64,000 nucleotides of DNA, from contig JAPWJZ010000004.1 of assembly GCA_028283745.1 (NCBI GenBank), positions 1 to 64,000 of the forward strand, in the 5' to 3' direction. Position 1 is the first letter of the stretch, and every line of letters starts with the position of its first letter. Source of the DNA: Micavibrio sp. (GTDB lineage: Bacteria > Pseudomonadota > Alphaproteobacteria > Micavibrionales > UBA2020). Below the pieces are notes generated by a model that was not told the origin of the DNA, made no database searches, and saw nothing but the letters and a program-made list of their open reading frames with translations. The translations under genes and the position numbers were made by a program. Positions 38,894 through 47,673 of this stretch are shown one piece after another.

Positions 38894-39325
38894 ATGCGTT
38901 CCTGCACACCGCCCCTAGCTGAAAACGCCAGTGACGCGCCCGCGGCCCTGCGCCGCCACGAAGACTTCACCCGCCGCCACGCAGACAGCCTGTGGCGGTT
39001 TTTCAATACCGCCACGCACGACGCCGCCGCCGCCGAAGGCTTTGCGGCCGACTGCTTCCAAAGCCTGATGCCCGCGGGCGAAGAACCCGTGCTGGTGGCC
39101 GCGCTATATGACCGCGCCTGGCAGCTGGCGGATGACCGCTGCGGCGGCATGGCCCTGGTACGGGCTTTGCGCCAATTGCCGTCATCCCAGCGCGCGGTGC
39201 TGCTGCTGCAGGAATATGCCGGGCTTGAAATTGCGGATATTTGCGCTGCCGTTTCCCTGCCGCGGGAAGATGTGGAGCGCCTGCTGGCCGACGGCCGCCG
39301 CAAGTTGCTGGATATTATCCCCTAA
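38894..39325 (+). CDS. divergent short sigma-like protein
   Basis: C-terminal ALRQLPSSQRAVLLLQEYAGLEIADICAAVSLPREDVERLLADGRRKLLDIIP resembles sigma region 4; N-terminal half only weakly region-2-like. Confidence 0.6.
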   Translation: MRSCTPPLAENASDAPAALRRHEDFTRRHADSLWRFFNTATHDAAAAEGFAADCFQSLMPAGEEPVLVAALYDRAWQLADDRCGGMALVRALRQLPSSQRAVLLLQEYAGLEIADICAAVSLPREDVERLLADGRRKLLDIIP

Positions 39326-39396
39326 AAGCCCCCTTCTCGCCCCTAGCCAACGCCCTTTCAGGCTGCTATAAAATCCTTGTTTCAAAGGAGCGTACC

Positions 39397-39633
39397 ATGA
39401 CGGCAATAACGGTCGAGCAGGCCCTCGAGAATATCTATACCTCGCTGAAAGACGATAACCGCGATATCGACAACCATATCGCCGCGCTGAAAGAAGCGCT
39501 GACGGCAGCCGGTCAAAAGACCGTGACGGTCGAACCTGAAAAACTGGTGCAGAACAACCGCGCCGGCCGCAAAATGATGGAATCCTATTTCAAGAAGCGC
39601 GGCGTGACCGTTAACTTCGCCGAAGCGAAGTAA
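39397..39633 (+). CDS. small conserved-looking hypothetical protein (78 aa)
   Basis: AAAGGAG ribosome-binding site just upstream of ATG; MTAITVEQALENIYTSLKDDNRDIDNHIAALKEAL... Confidence 0.65.
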   Translation: MTAITVEQALENIYTSLKDDNRDIDNHIAALKEALTAAGQKTVTVEPEKLVQNNRAGRKMMESYFKKRGVTVNFAEAK

Positions 39634-39636
39634 GCT

Positions 39637-40548
39637 TTACGGCTTAAGGCCTTGAGCGGCTTTACGCGCGGCGGGTTGGCCCGCCTGTTTATTATATGCC
39701 TGCGGGGCAAGCGCGGGGTTTTTGAGGATGACGGCGACCGCCCGTTTCATTTCATCCCTGTCGGCGCATTTCACGAACTGGCGGCTGTTATGCACGGGGC
39801 CGCTTTTGGCGCGGCCTTTTTCATCCACCGCGTCGCCGAACGCAAAGTCTTCAAGCCCCAGCGTCGGCTGATATGTGCCGATGAAATAGATTTTCGATTT
39901 CGGCGCGTACATGACCGCAAAGCTATGCCCTGCAATATAAGCGCCCTGCTGGCAGCCGTCTTTTTCGCCGTAGGCAAAGCCGCGCGAAACATCAAAATCC
40001 GCCAGCATATCGCGCAGCGCGATGTTTGCGGCCTCAAGGCGCTGCTGCGGGTTTTTTGCCAGTTCTTCAAAAGACTTTACCTGCCCGCGAAAACTGTAGC
40101 GCGACGCCGCCGTATGGTCCCCGCACAGCGAACATGCCGCTAGCCACCATGCGGTGGCGGAATTTGCATCGCGCACGCGCGCAGAGCCGTCTTCGGTTGA
40201 AATTTCCTGCCGTACTTGCGTAATTGCTTCCGGCGTATAGGCGGCGTGCAGGGTTGCCACCAGCTTTTGCGCATGCGCGGGCAAAAGCCCAAGAGCACAG
40301 GCAACGCCGGCATCAAACCCGCGGTCCACATCATTCTGCGGCACGCGGCCCGCGAGGGATGAAGATACGTTGATGTAAGGCGCCCAGTTGCCCAGCGCGG
40401 CAACCGCAGGGCCGTTGGCGGCAACAATCGCTTTCAATTGCGTCAAGGGAAGCCGGGAGGGAGATTCTGTTGCGGGCGCAATGCTGCCTGCCACCGGTGG
40501 TGCGGCAGCTTTGGCATCGAAGGCGGATGTAAGGGGTGCGCGCGTCAC
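39637..40548 (-). CDS. hypothetical protein
   Basis: 303 aa ORF, GTG start, downstream of a strong promoter-like sequence; no family recognised. Confidence 0.65.
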   Translation of the reverse strand: MTRAPLTSAFDAKAAAPPVAGSIAPATESPSRLPLTQLKAIVAANGPAVAALGNWAPYINVSSSLAGRVPQNDVDRGFDAGVACALGLLPAHAQKLVATLHAAYTPEAITQVRQEISTEDGSARVRDANSATAWWLAACSLCGDHTAASRYSFRGQVKSFEELAKNPQQRLEAANIALRDMLADFDVSRGFAYGEKDGCQQGAYIAGHSFAVMYAPKSKIYFIGTYQPTLGLEDFAFGDAVDEKGRAKSGPVHNSRQFVKCADRDEMKRAVAVILKNPALAPQAYNKQAGQPAARKAAQGLKP

Positions 40549-40598
40549 GGGATTTTTAAAGACCTTCCACGAAAACGGACTGGAAAAGGATACCGTCC

Positions 40599-40655
40599 AC
40601 TATATCGCAGCTGGTATTTTTATGTCAAATTGAATTTCAAGCCATTGAAATTCAA
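40599..40655 (-). promoter_or_regulatory. sigma70-like promoter with two adjacent palindromes upstream of the 39637-40548 gene
   Basis: Minus strand TTGACA (40628-40623), 18-bp spacer, TATAGT (40604-40599); immediately upstream TTGAA-T-TTCAA (40630-40640) and TTGAA-A-TTCAA (40645-40655). Confidence 0.6.
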
Positions 40656-40661
40656 AATAAA

Positions 40662-42842
40662 TTATCCACCCGTTTTGCGCCGCCAGACGGAAAGCTCGCT
40701 TAAAGTGTGCTGGTATTTGCGCCGCGTTTCCCGCAGCACAAACGGCACATCTTCCGCTGATACAAAATCGAAGTGTTCGGCCAGCGCGTCCTTCAACGCT
40801 TCCAGCGTCGTGTAATTTTCACCGGTCGCGGCCTTAAAGCCGCCGAGCCAGTTTTCACGCTCGGTAAATTCCGCCAGCCACGTATAGGGCGATGACAGCA
40901 CCAGCGTGCCGCCCGGCACAATGCGCGTATGGATCATCGACAAAAACTTCATCGGTTCATACAAGCGGTCAATCAGGTTGGTGGCAATGACCAGATCATA
41001 GCCGGTATATTTTTCCGGCAGGTTGCAGGCATCCCCCTGCATGAAGCGCACGCGCTTTGCGGCATCGCCCAGCTTCAGGTCGGCAAGCGATGCGTCGCGG
41101 AAGCTGACAAGCTCGCCCTCATCCTGCACCACATAGCGTTTGTTACCCTGCTGCTGCAGGTCGGTGGGCACCTTGATGAGCCGCGCAGAAAAATCTATCG
41201 CGTCGACGCTGTCATATTTTCGTGCCAGTTCAAAGCCAAGCCGGCCGGCAGCGCAGCCAAGGTCCAGCGCGCGGCGGCGCGGCGCGCCTGCCGTTGCCGC
41301 CAATGCCGCTTCCGCGCAGGCGACCGCGAAGTTCGGCACGCCGAAATAGCTTTCACCGTACTGGAATTCGATGTATTGCGAGACCAGCGTATCCGTCTCG
41401 TACACGTTCACGGTGCGGGCGGGCAGCGGTTCCGCTTCCACATAGCGAATGCCGGAATTTTGAATGAAGTGGCGGCGGAAGGCATAGCGCGCATCACGAA
41501 TGGCGTAATTGCCGGTGGAGGCCCAGCAGCCGCCTTTAAAAATGTTGTGCCGCCCGTCAAACGTCGGGGTTGAAAAATCATCATAGGCGGGATGCACGGA
41601 AAAACCGTCGTACCCGTCAATCGGCGTTTCCGTCCATTGCCAGACGTTGCCGATGATGTCAAAAAAGCCGCCCGCAAAAGCAAAGCGGTTGACGGGGCAG
41701 GCAGACATATAATGTTCAAGGTTGATATTGCCGGGCGCTTCCGGCCAGGTCGGCTGGTCCTGCGGCACCAGCGCGCGCAGCATGTACCATTCTTCCTCGG
41801 TCGGCAGGCGCAGCAGCCTGCCGGTTTTTTGCGCCAGCCAGCGGCAGAAGGCCTGCGCTTCAAGGCAGTTTACGTCGACGGGCCAGTCCCACGGCATGTC
41901 AATGACCTTCAGCATGGCGCGGTATTTGAAACCATCACCATCCGCCACCCAATAGGGCGGATATTCCGCATTGCGGAAGCTGACCCATTGCCAGCCTTCA
42001 TCACTCCAATACGCGCGGGTTTTGTAACCACCGTCTTTTACGAAGGCTAAATATTCATCGTTCGACACAAGGTATTTCGATGCCTTGAAGTCTTTCACGC
42101 TGGCCTTGTGCGTGCCGTATTCATTATCCCAGCCGTAATAAGGGTTATCATGCGATTTGCCGAGGGTAATATCCCCGCCCTTCACGGGCAGCAATTCGTT
42201 TTTCGGCGCTGCGCCGCTATCGGGGCAGATACGGCCCCAGACTGCATCGTCATGCACCATATCCAGCGGCAATTCGCGGATTAGCACGGCGGATGTTTCA
42301 AGGTGTATGCGTTCATGCTCAATGCCCATCATCACAATCCACAGCGGGTCGTTCCAGCCGATGGGCAGCGTAATGTCGCAGGTGCGGATGAATTCATCCA
42401 CAATGCCGCGCACTTCATCGCGGTAGGCTTTTACTTCCTGCGGGGTCGGCCAGTCGTAATGCTTTTCATCAAGGTCGTCCCACGACATTTCATCCACGCC
42501 GATGGCGAGCATGGATTCAATTTTGGGGTTGAGGCGCGTGTGGATAAGCCCGGCCACGTTCAGCTTGTTGATCAGGAATACCGACGTATGACCATAATAA
42601 AAAATCAGCGGGTGGCGCAGGCGGTTGGCGCGGGCGTAAAATGCCGCATCGCCGTTCAGGCAATTGAACAGGCTTTCATACAGGCTGAAAGTATTGTGGA
42701 AGTAGGCCAGAATTTCAGCGCGTTTTGCTTCCGCATCATTGCCGCCAAGAGAAACGGTGCGGGTTTTCAGCAGCGCCGAAATATCAGGAACGCCTGCATG
42801 GGGGCGCGGCGCTGGGCCGGCAGCGGTCAGGGAGGGGGGCAT
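40662..42842 (-). CDS. ovoA: 5-histidylcysteine sulfoxide synthase / mercaptohistidine methyltransferase OvoA
   Basis: N-terminal DinB-like HxxxExxH-type region (MGIEHERIHLETSAVLIRELP), FGE-sulfatase-like domain (GGDITLGKSHDNPYYGWDNEYG; GNVWQWTETPIDGYDGFSVHPAYDDFSTPTFDGRHNIFKGGCWASTGN), C-terminal methyltransferase (ALDLGCAAGRLGFELA). Confidence 0.92.
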   Translation of the reverse strand: MPPSLTAAGPAPRPHAGVPDISALLKTRTVSLGGNDAEAKRAEILAYFHNTFSLYESLFNCLNGDAAFYARANRLRHPLIFYYGHTSVFLINKLNVAGLIHTRLNPKIESMLAIGVDEMSWDDLDEKHYDWPTPQEVKAYRDEVRGIVDEFIRTCDITLPIGWNDPLWIVMMGIEHERIHLETSAVLIRELPLDMVHDDAVWGRICPDSGAAPKNELLPVKGGDITLGKSHDNPYYGWDNEYGTHKASVKDFKASKYLVSNDEYLAFVKDGGYKTRAYWSDEGWQWVSFRNAEYPPYWVADGDGFKYRAMLKVIDMPWDWPVDVNCLEAQAFCRWLAQKTGRLLRLPTEEEWYMLRALVPQDQPTWPEAPGNINLEHYMSACPVNRFAFAGGFFDIIGNVWQWTETPIDGYDGFSVHPAYDDFSTPTFDGRHNIFKGGCWASTGNYAIRDARYAFRRHFIQNSGIRYVEAEPLPARTVNVYETDTLVSQYIEFQYGESYFGVPNFAVACAEAALAATAGAPRRRALDLGCAAGRLGFELARKYDSVDAIDFSARLIKVPTDLQQQGNKRYVVQDEGELVSFRDASLADLKLGDAAKRVRFMQGDACNLPEKYTGYDLVIATNLIDRLYEPMKFLSMIHTRIVPGGTLVLSSPYTWLAEFTERENWLGGFKAATGENYTTLEALKDALAEHFDFVSAEDVPFVLRETRRKYQHTLSELSVWRRKTGG

Positions 42843-42937
42843 AAAATTTCCTCGCGGGTTGATCTTGCTGGCTCTTTATTCGTATTGAACATGGCGTTGC
42901 GTTACCGTTGTTGAAAAAAATAGTTTAGAGACTAATT

Positions 42938-42972
42938 ATATCAAGGGCATGGCCCAGACATATCAACGGCAT
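42938..42972. promoter_or_regulatory. direct repeat in the ovoA / PLP-enzyme divergent intergenic region
   Basis: ATATCAAGGGCAT (42938-42950) and ATATCAACGGCAT (42960-42972), 12/13 identical, 22-bp period. Confidence 0.5.
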
Positions 42973-43094
42973 AGCTATGTACCGTTTTTGCCCCGAATGA
43001 CCGGTAACTTATGATTAATAGCGGCTTTTTGTTCCCCCGCATCATGCGCGGCTTTATGATGCTGTAACTGCCCCCTACGCCGGAGTACCCCAGC

Positions 43095-44330
43095 ATGTTC
43101 CAGTCTCGTATTGACCGCGCCGCCGCCGCCAGGCTGTGGGATTTTGGCGGGATTGATTACCTCAACCACGGGTCCTTCGGTGCCTGCCCGCTGCCGGTGC
43201 AACAGTTTCTGCATGAACAGCAGCAACGCCTGCTGCAAAGCCCGGTCGATTATTTCATTTATGAAAGCGCCGCCCGGGTGGAAGAAAATCGCCTGTTCTG
43301 GGCAGGCCTTGCCCATGCGGATGCCGAATGCGTGGTGCCCGTGGATGGCGCGACGACGGGGGTGAATACCGTCCTTACCTCCCTCGCCCTGCGCGGTTAC
43401 TTGAAACCCGGTGATGAAATTCTGATTACCAGCCACGGCTACAACGCCTGCAACAATGCCGCCCGCGCCATAGCAGCGCAAACAGGCGCGGTGGTGACGG
43501 TGGCAACGCTGCCCTTCCCTGTTGCTGCGCCCGAAGATGTTACCGTCGCCATTCTTGCCGCCGTAACGCCGCGCACGCGACTTGCGCTTGTTGACCACAT
43601 TACCAGCATCAGCGCGCTGGTGCTGCCGCTGGCAGATATTGTGAACAGTTTAAAAGACCGCGGCGTTGAAACGCTGGTGGACGGGGCGCATGCGCCCGCA
43701 CAATTACAGCTGGGCCTTGACGCGCTGGGCGCGGCGTTTTACACCGGCAACGGCCATAAATGGCTCTGCGCGGCACCGGGTGCTGCATTTCTGTATGTGC
43801 GTCCGGATTTTCACGATACCATCCGCCCGCTCAATACCAGCCACGGCGCGAATGACCCGGACCCCCGCCGCAGCGCCCTGCTGAAAACATTTGCATGGCA
43901 AGGCACGCGCGACACCACGCCATGGATGACGCCAAAGGTTGCGCATGCCACCTTAAGCACCCTGCACAAAGACGGCCTGCCCGCATTGATGGCAGATAAC
44001 CGCGAATTACTGCTGCAAAGCTGGCGCATGCTGCTGGATAGTTTAAACCAGCAAGCCCCCGCGCCTGACAGCATGACCGGCACCATGGCCACCATCATTC
44101 TGCCTGCAGGTGATGCCGCGCGGCTGCGCCACGACATTCGCCAGCGCGACAATATTGTGACGCAGCTTGTGCCGCTGAACGGCATTGGTGGCGGCGATGG
44201 GCGCGCCCTGCGCATCTCCGCGCACGCCTACAATTCAGCCGCACAATTTGACCGTTTGGCCGCGGCATTGGCGCGTGCATTGGCCCGCGAGAAAAAGGGT
44301 GATTTACTGCCCCTGCCGACGGCTGCGTAA
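43095..44330 (+). CDS. class-V aminotransferase-fold PLP enzyme (isopenicillin-N-epimerase/EgtE-like)
   Basis: YLNHGSFGACPLPVQQFLHEQQ; DGATTGVNTVL; TLVDGAHAPAQLQLGLDALGAAFYTGNGHKWLCAAPGAAFLYV (PLP-lysine context). Confidence 0.88.
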   Translation: MFQSRIDRAAAARLWDFGGIDYLNHGSFGACPLPVQQFLHEQQQRLLQSPVDYFIYESAARVEENRLFWAGLAHADAECVVPVDGATTGVNTVLTSLALRGYLKPGDEILITSHGYNACNNAARAIAAQTGAVVTVATLPFPVAAPEDVTVAILAAVTPRTRLALVDHITSISALVLPLADIVNSLKDRGVETLVDGAHAPAQLQLGLDALGAAFYTGNGHKWLCAAPGAAFLYVRPDFHDTIRPLNTSHGANDPDPRRSALLKTFAWQGTRDTTPWMTPKVAHATLSTLHKDGLPALMADNRELLLQSWRMLLDSLNQQAPAPDSMTGTMATIILPAGDAARLRHDIRQRDNIVTQLVPLNGIGGGDGRALRISAHAYNSAAQFDRLAAALARALAREKKGDLLPLPTAA

Positions 44331-44402
44331 AGTGTTTTGAAATAAAATAACAACATTATTTCAGCCACTTAGCGGATTTAAAACACGCTTGCGGTTTTCC
44401 CC

Positions 44403-44468
44403 TTGCAGATTGGCAAGGCTTGGATATACTCCCATTTCACATAAACATAATCACTGGCAAATGGGAGT
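44403..44468 (+). promoter_or_regulatory. promoter-like sequence with overlapping 10-bp inverted repeat upstream of the GT51 gene
   Basis: TTGCAG (44403-44408), 16 bp, TATACT (44425-44430); arms ACTCCCATTT (44428-44437) and AAATGGGAGT (44459-44468). Confidence 0.5.
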
Positions 44469-44477
44469 GCTGTAGTC

Positions 44478-47400
44478 ATGGCTACAGAGAAAAATAACAG
44501 TACCAATAATCAACCCGAAGACAGCAAGCACCCCGACATCAAAGATAACAAAAATATCAAGCATGGCCCCTGGTACAAAACATTGCCGAAGTGGGTTTAT
44601 GTTGTCACCGCCTCCACCGTCATCATCGGCGGCGGCGCGGCGATTGAAAATAAAACCTCCTACGTGCAGTCGAAAATTTTCGGGCGCGCGGCGGCAGGCA
44701 AAAGCTTCACCGAAACGCACCAGACCAGCCCCACCGTGGCCCCGCCCGCTGCCGGCCCCTATGACGAACGCCTTGGCTATACGCAGACCTTGAAGTTCCG
44801 CGAACGGTTGCAGGAACACGGCTACCAGCTGGAGCAGGAAAACAGCTGGCAGGAACGCAAGATTGCGGGCGTCGAGCTGTTCCCCATTTATAATGAGAAA
44901 GCGCAGGCCGGCCTTCGCATTGCGGATGACAATAACAAAACACTGTTCGCCTCCACCTATCCGCGCCAGGCCTATGCGGATTTTGACTCCATCCCTCCGC
45001 TGCTCGTCAACAGCCTGCTGTTCGTCGAAAACCGCGATTTGATGGATGAACAGGCAAAAACCTGGAACCCCGCAATTGAATGGAAACGCTTTGCCGGCGC
45101 GCTGATGGGCTTTGGCCTTAAAAAAGTCGGCGTGCATACCGAACATGCCGGCGGATCGACGCTCGCAACCCAGATCGAGAAATTCCGCCACTCGCCCGAA
45201 GGCATTACGGCCACCGGCAAGGAAAAGCTGCGCCAGATGCTGACCGCATCCGTCCGCGCCTATGATGCCGACGGCACCACGGTTGATAGCCGCCGCCGCA
45301 TTGTTTCCGACTACCTCAATTCCATGCCGCTGTCATCTTACCCCGGCTTTGGCGAAGTGAACGGCTTTGCAGACGGCATGCAGCTTTGGTTCGGCACCCG
45401 CTTTGAAGACGCCAACAAGCTGCTGATGAAGCCCGAAGCGCAAATGACCGACGCTGAAATGCGCGATGCCGCGCGCGTCTACCGTGAATCGCTCAGCCTT
45501 GTCATGGCCGTCAAAAAACCTTCCGCCTACCTGTTGAAGGACCGCGGGGAGCTGGAAGACCGCATCGACAAATTCATGCCGCTCCTCTCGGATGCCGGCA
45601 TCATCTCCCCCAAAATGCGCGACATGGTATTGTCGGAACGCGTGAATTACGCAACCCCCGTCGCCGCCAGCGATACCTCTATTGCGCCGCCAATCCCGAA
45701 ATCGGCGCAAGGCCTGCGCGTCGAACTGCTGAAAACGCTTGGCGTGCGCGGCATGTATGAACTAAACCGCCTCGACGTTACCGCCCGCACCACGATTGAC
45801 GCGGAAGCGGACGCCGCTGTGTCAAAACGCCTGCGCAGCCTTGCCGACCCCGACACCGCGACCAAGGCAGGCCTGACCGGCTTCCAGCTGTTAAAGCCGG
45901 AAACCGCAGGCGACGTGATTTATTCCTTCGCGCTGTACGAAAAAACGCCGGAAGGCAACGTGCTCCGCGTGCAGACCGACAACTTCAACGGCCCCCTGAA
46001 CCTGAACGAAGGCACGAAGCTTGAACTTGGCTCCACCGCCAAGCTGCGCACGCTGGTGTCGTACCTTGAAGCCGTTTCCGACCTGCACGAAAAGTACAAG
46101 GATGCAGATGCTGAAACGCTGCGCACCCACAAAACCCACCCGAACGACCATATCACCCAGTGGGCCATGCAGTATCTTGCCGCGCCCGATACCGACAAAT
46201 CGCTGAACGCGATGCTGGAAGCGGCCTTGAACCGCACCTATTCAGGCAGCCCCGGCGAAGCCTTCTTCACCGGCGGCGGCCTGCACCGCTTTGAAAACTT
46301 CGAGCGCAAGGAAGACTTCCAGAACTACACCGTAAAAGATGCCTTCCACCATTCCGTCAACCTGTCCTTCATCCGCATCATGCGCGATGTGGTGTATTAC
46401 ACCGAAGGCGAGAAGATGCATGTGGATACATCTATTTACGATGACCCCAACAGCCCCATGCGCCAGGAATACCTGAAGAAGTTCGCCGATGCCGAAGGCA
46501 CCAGCTTCATGTGGAAATTCTGGAAGCAGCAGAAAGACAAATCGCCGGACGAACTGGCCACCTTGCTGGCGGAAAAAACCCGCCGCACGCCGGTGCAACT
46601 GGCGGTGGTTTACCGCTCCCTGTTCCCCGATGCGCCGTATGAAAAGTTTGCCGAATTCGTGCAAAAAGAATGCCCCACCTGCAAACCGGGGGATGATTTC
46701 CACAAGCAGTACGACAATTACGCCAAGGACAAGTTCAACCTGAACGACCGTGGCTATTTGACCCGCCTGCACCCGCTGGAACTCTGGATGGCATCGAACC
46801 GCATGGCGACGCCGGACGCGACATGGGACCAGACCGTTGACGCGTCGAAAGATGTGCGACTTGAAACCTACAAATGGCTGTTCGTGCCGACCAAAATGCA
46901 CGCGCAGAACATCCGTATCCAGACCATGCTGGAAAAAGAGGCCTTCGGCTTTATTCACGATACCTGGGCTGCCAAGGGTTATTCCTTTGCAGCAATGGTG
47001 CCGTCCTACGCCTCCGCCCTTGGCGCGTCGGGCGACACGCCGTATGCGCTGGCCGAATTCTCCGGCATCATCCAGAACGACGGCGTTTACAAAAAAAGCA
47101 TCAAGTTCCGCGATATTTCGTTTGCGGAAAACACGCCCTATTCCCTGCAGTTCAAGACCAAGCAGGATGAAGGCCACCGTGTGCTCCCGGCAGAACTGAC
47201 GACGCTGGTGCGCCGCGAAATGCAGGGCGTCGTCGAAGACGGCACCGCGCACCGCGCCTTCAATGCCGTGAAGCTGTCAAACGGGCAAATCCTGCCTGTC
47301 GGCGGCAAGACCGGCACGGGTGACAACCGCCTGCAGACATTCACCGCCGGCGGCGCGCTCAAATCATCCGACGCGAAAAGCCGCACGGCCACGTTTGTCT

Positions 47401-47669
47401 ATGCGATTGACGACAAATTCTATGGCTGCGTTACGGCGTATGTGATGGGCTCAACCGCAGGGCAGTACAAGTTTACGTCAGCCCTTGCAGCGCAGGTTTT
47501 CAAAACGGTCATTCCCGATGTGCAGCCCATTCTGGACCGCGCCTATGGCGTAACCCCGGATTCGCCGAAAGTGGATGTGCCGAAACCCGGCGCAAAAACC
47601 GCCGCGCCGGAATCGGTCGAGAACAAGACGAAACCCGCTGTCGCCGCGAAGCCGCCGAAGGCCGCTTAA
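44478..47669 (+). CDS. bifunctional penicillin-binding protein with GT51 transglycosylase domain
   Basis: TM segment WVYVVTASTVIIGGGA; LLFVENRDLMDE, HAGGSTLATQIEKF; SxxK (GSTAKL), SxN (HSVNLS), KTG (GGKTGTGDN). Confidence 0.85.
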   Translation: MATEKNNSTNNQPEDSKHPDIKDNKNIKHGPWYKTLPKWVYVVTASTVIIGGGAAIENKTSYVQSKIFGRAAAGKSFTETHQTSPTVAPPAAGPYDERLGYTQTLKFRERLQEHGYQLEQENSWQERKIAGVELFPIYNEKAQAGLRIADDNNKTLFASTYPRQAYADFDSIPPLLVNSLLFVENRDLMDEQAKTWNPAIEWKRFAGALMGFGLKKVGVHTEHAGGSTLATQIEKFRHSPEGITATGKEKLRQMLTASVRAYDADGTTVDSRRRIVSDYLNSMPLSSYPGFGEVNGFADGMQLWFGTRFEDANKLLMKPEAQMTDAEMRDAARVYRESLSLVMAVKKPSAYLLKDRGELEDRIDKFMPLLSDAGIISPKMRDMVLSERVNYATPVAASDTSIAPPIPKSAQGLRVELLKTLGVRGMYELNRLDVTARTTIDAEADAAVSKRLRSLADPDTATKAGLTGFQLLKPETAGDVIYSFALYEKTPEGNVLRVQTDNFNGPLNLNEGTKLELGSTAKLRTLVSYLEAVSDLHEKYKDADAETLRTHKTHPNDHITQWAMQYLAAPDTDKSLNAMLEAALNRTYSGSPGEAFFTGGGLHRFENFERKEDFQNYTVKDAFHHSVNLSFIRIMRDVVYYTEGEKMHVDTSIYDDPNSPMRQEYLKKFADAEGTSFMWKFWKQQKDKSPDELATLLAEKTRRTPVQLAVVYRSLFPDAPYEKFAEFVQKECPTCKPGDDFHKQYDNYAKDKFNLNDRGYLTRLHPLELWMASNRMATPDATWDQTVDASKDVRLETYKWLFVPTKMHAQNIRIQTMLEKEAFGFIHDTWAAKGYSFAAMVPSYASALGASGDTPYALAEFSGIIQNDGVYKKSIKFRDISFAENTPYSLQFKTKQDEGHRVLPAELTTLVRREMQGVVEDGTAHRAFNAVKLSNGQILPVGGKTGTGDNRLQTFTAGGALKSSDAKSRTATFVYAIDDKFYGCVTAYVMGSTAGQYKFTSALAAQVFKTVIPDVQPILDRAYGVTPDSPKVDVPKPGAKTAAPESVENKTKPAVAAKPPKAA

Positions 47670-47673
47670 CGCC

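Noticed and set aside
37949-39633. PhyR-NepR-EcfG general stress module
   Set aside because: The second sigma-like protein has no receiver domain and neither small ORF shows a NepR-like motif.
46242-47252. 336-aa minus-strand ORF within the GT51 PBP gene
   Set aside because: Antisense to the penicillin-binding motifs; no start context or family features.
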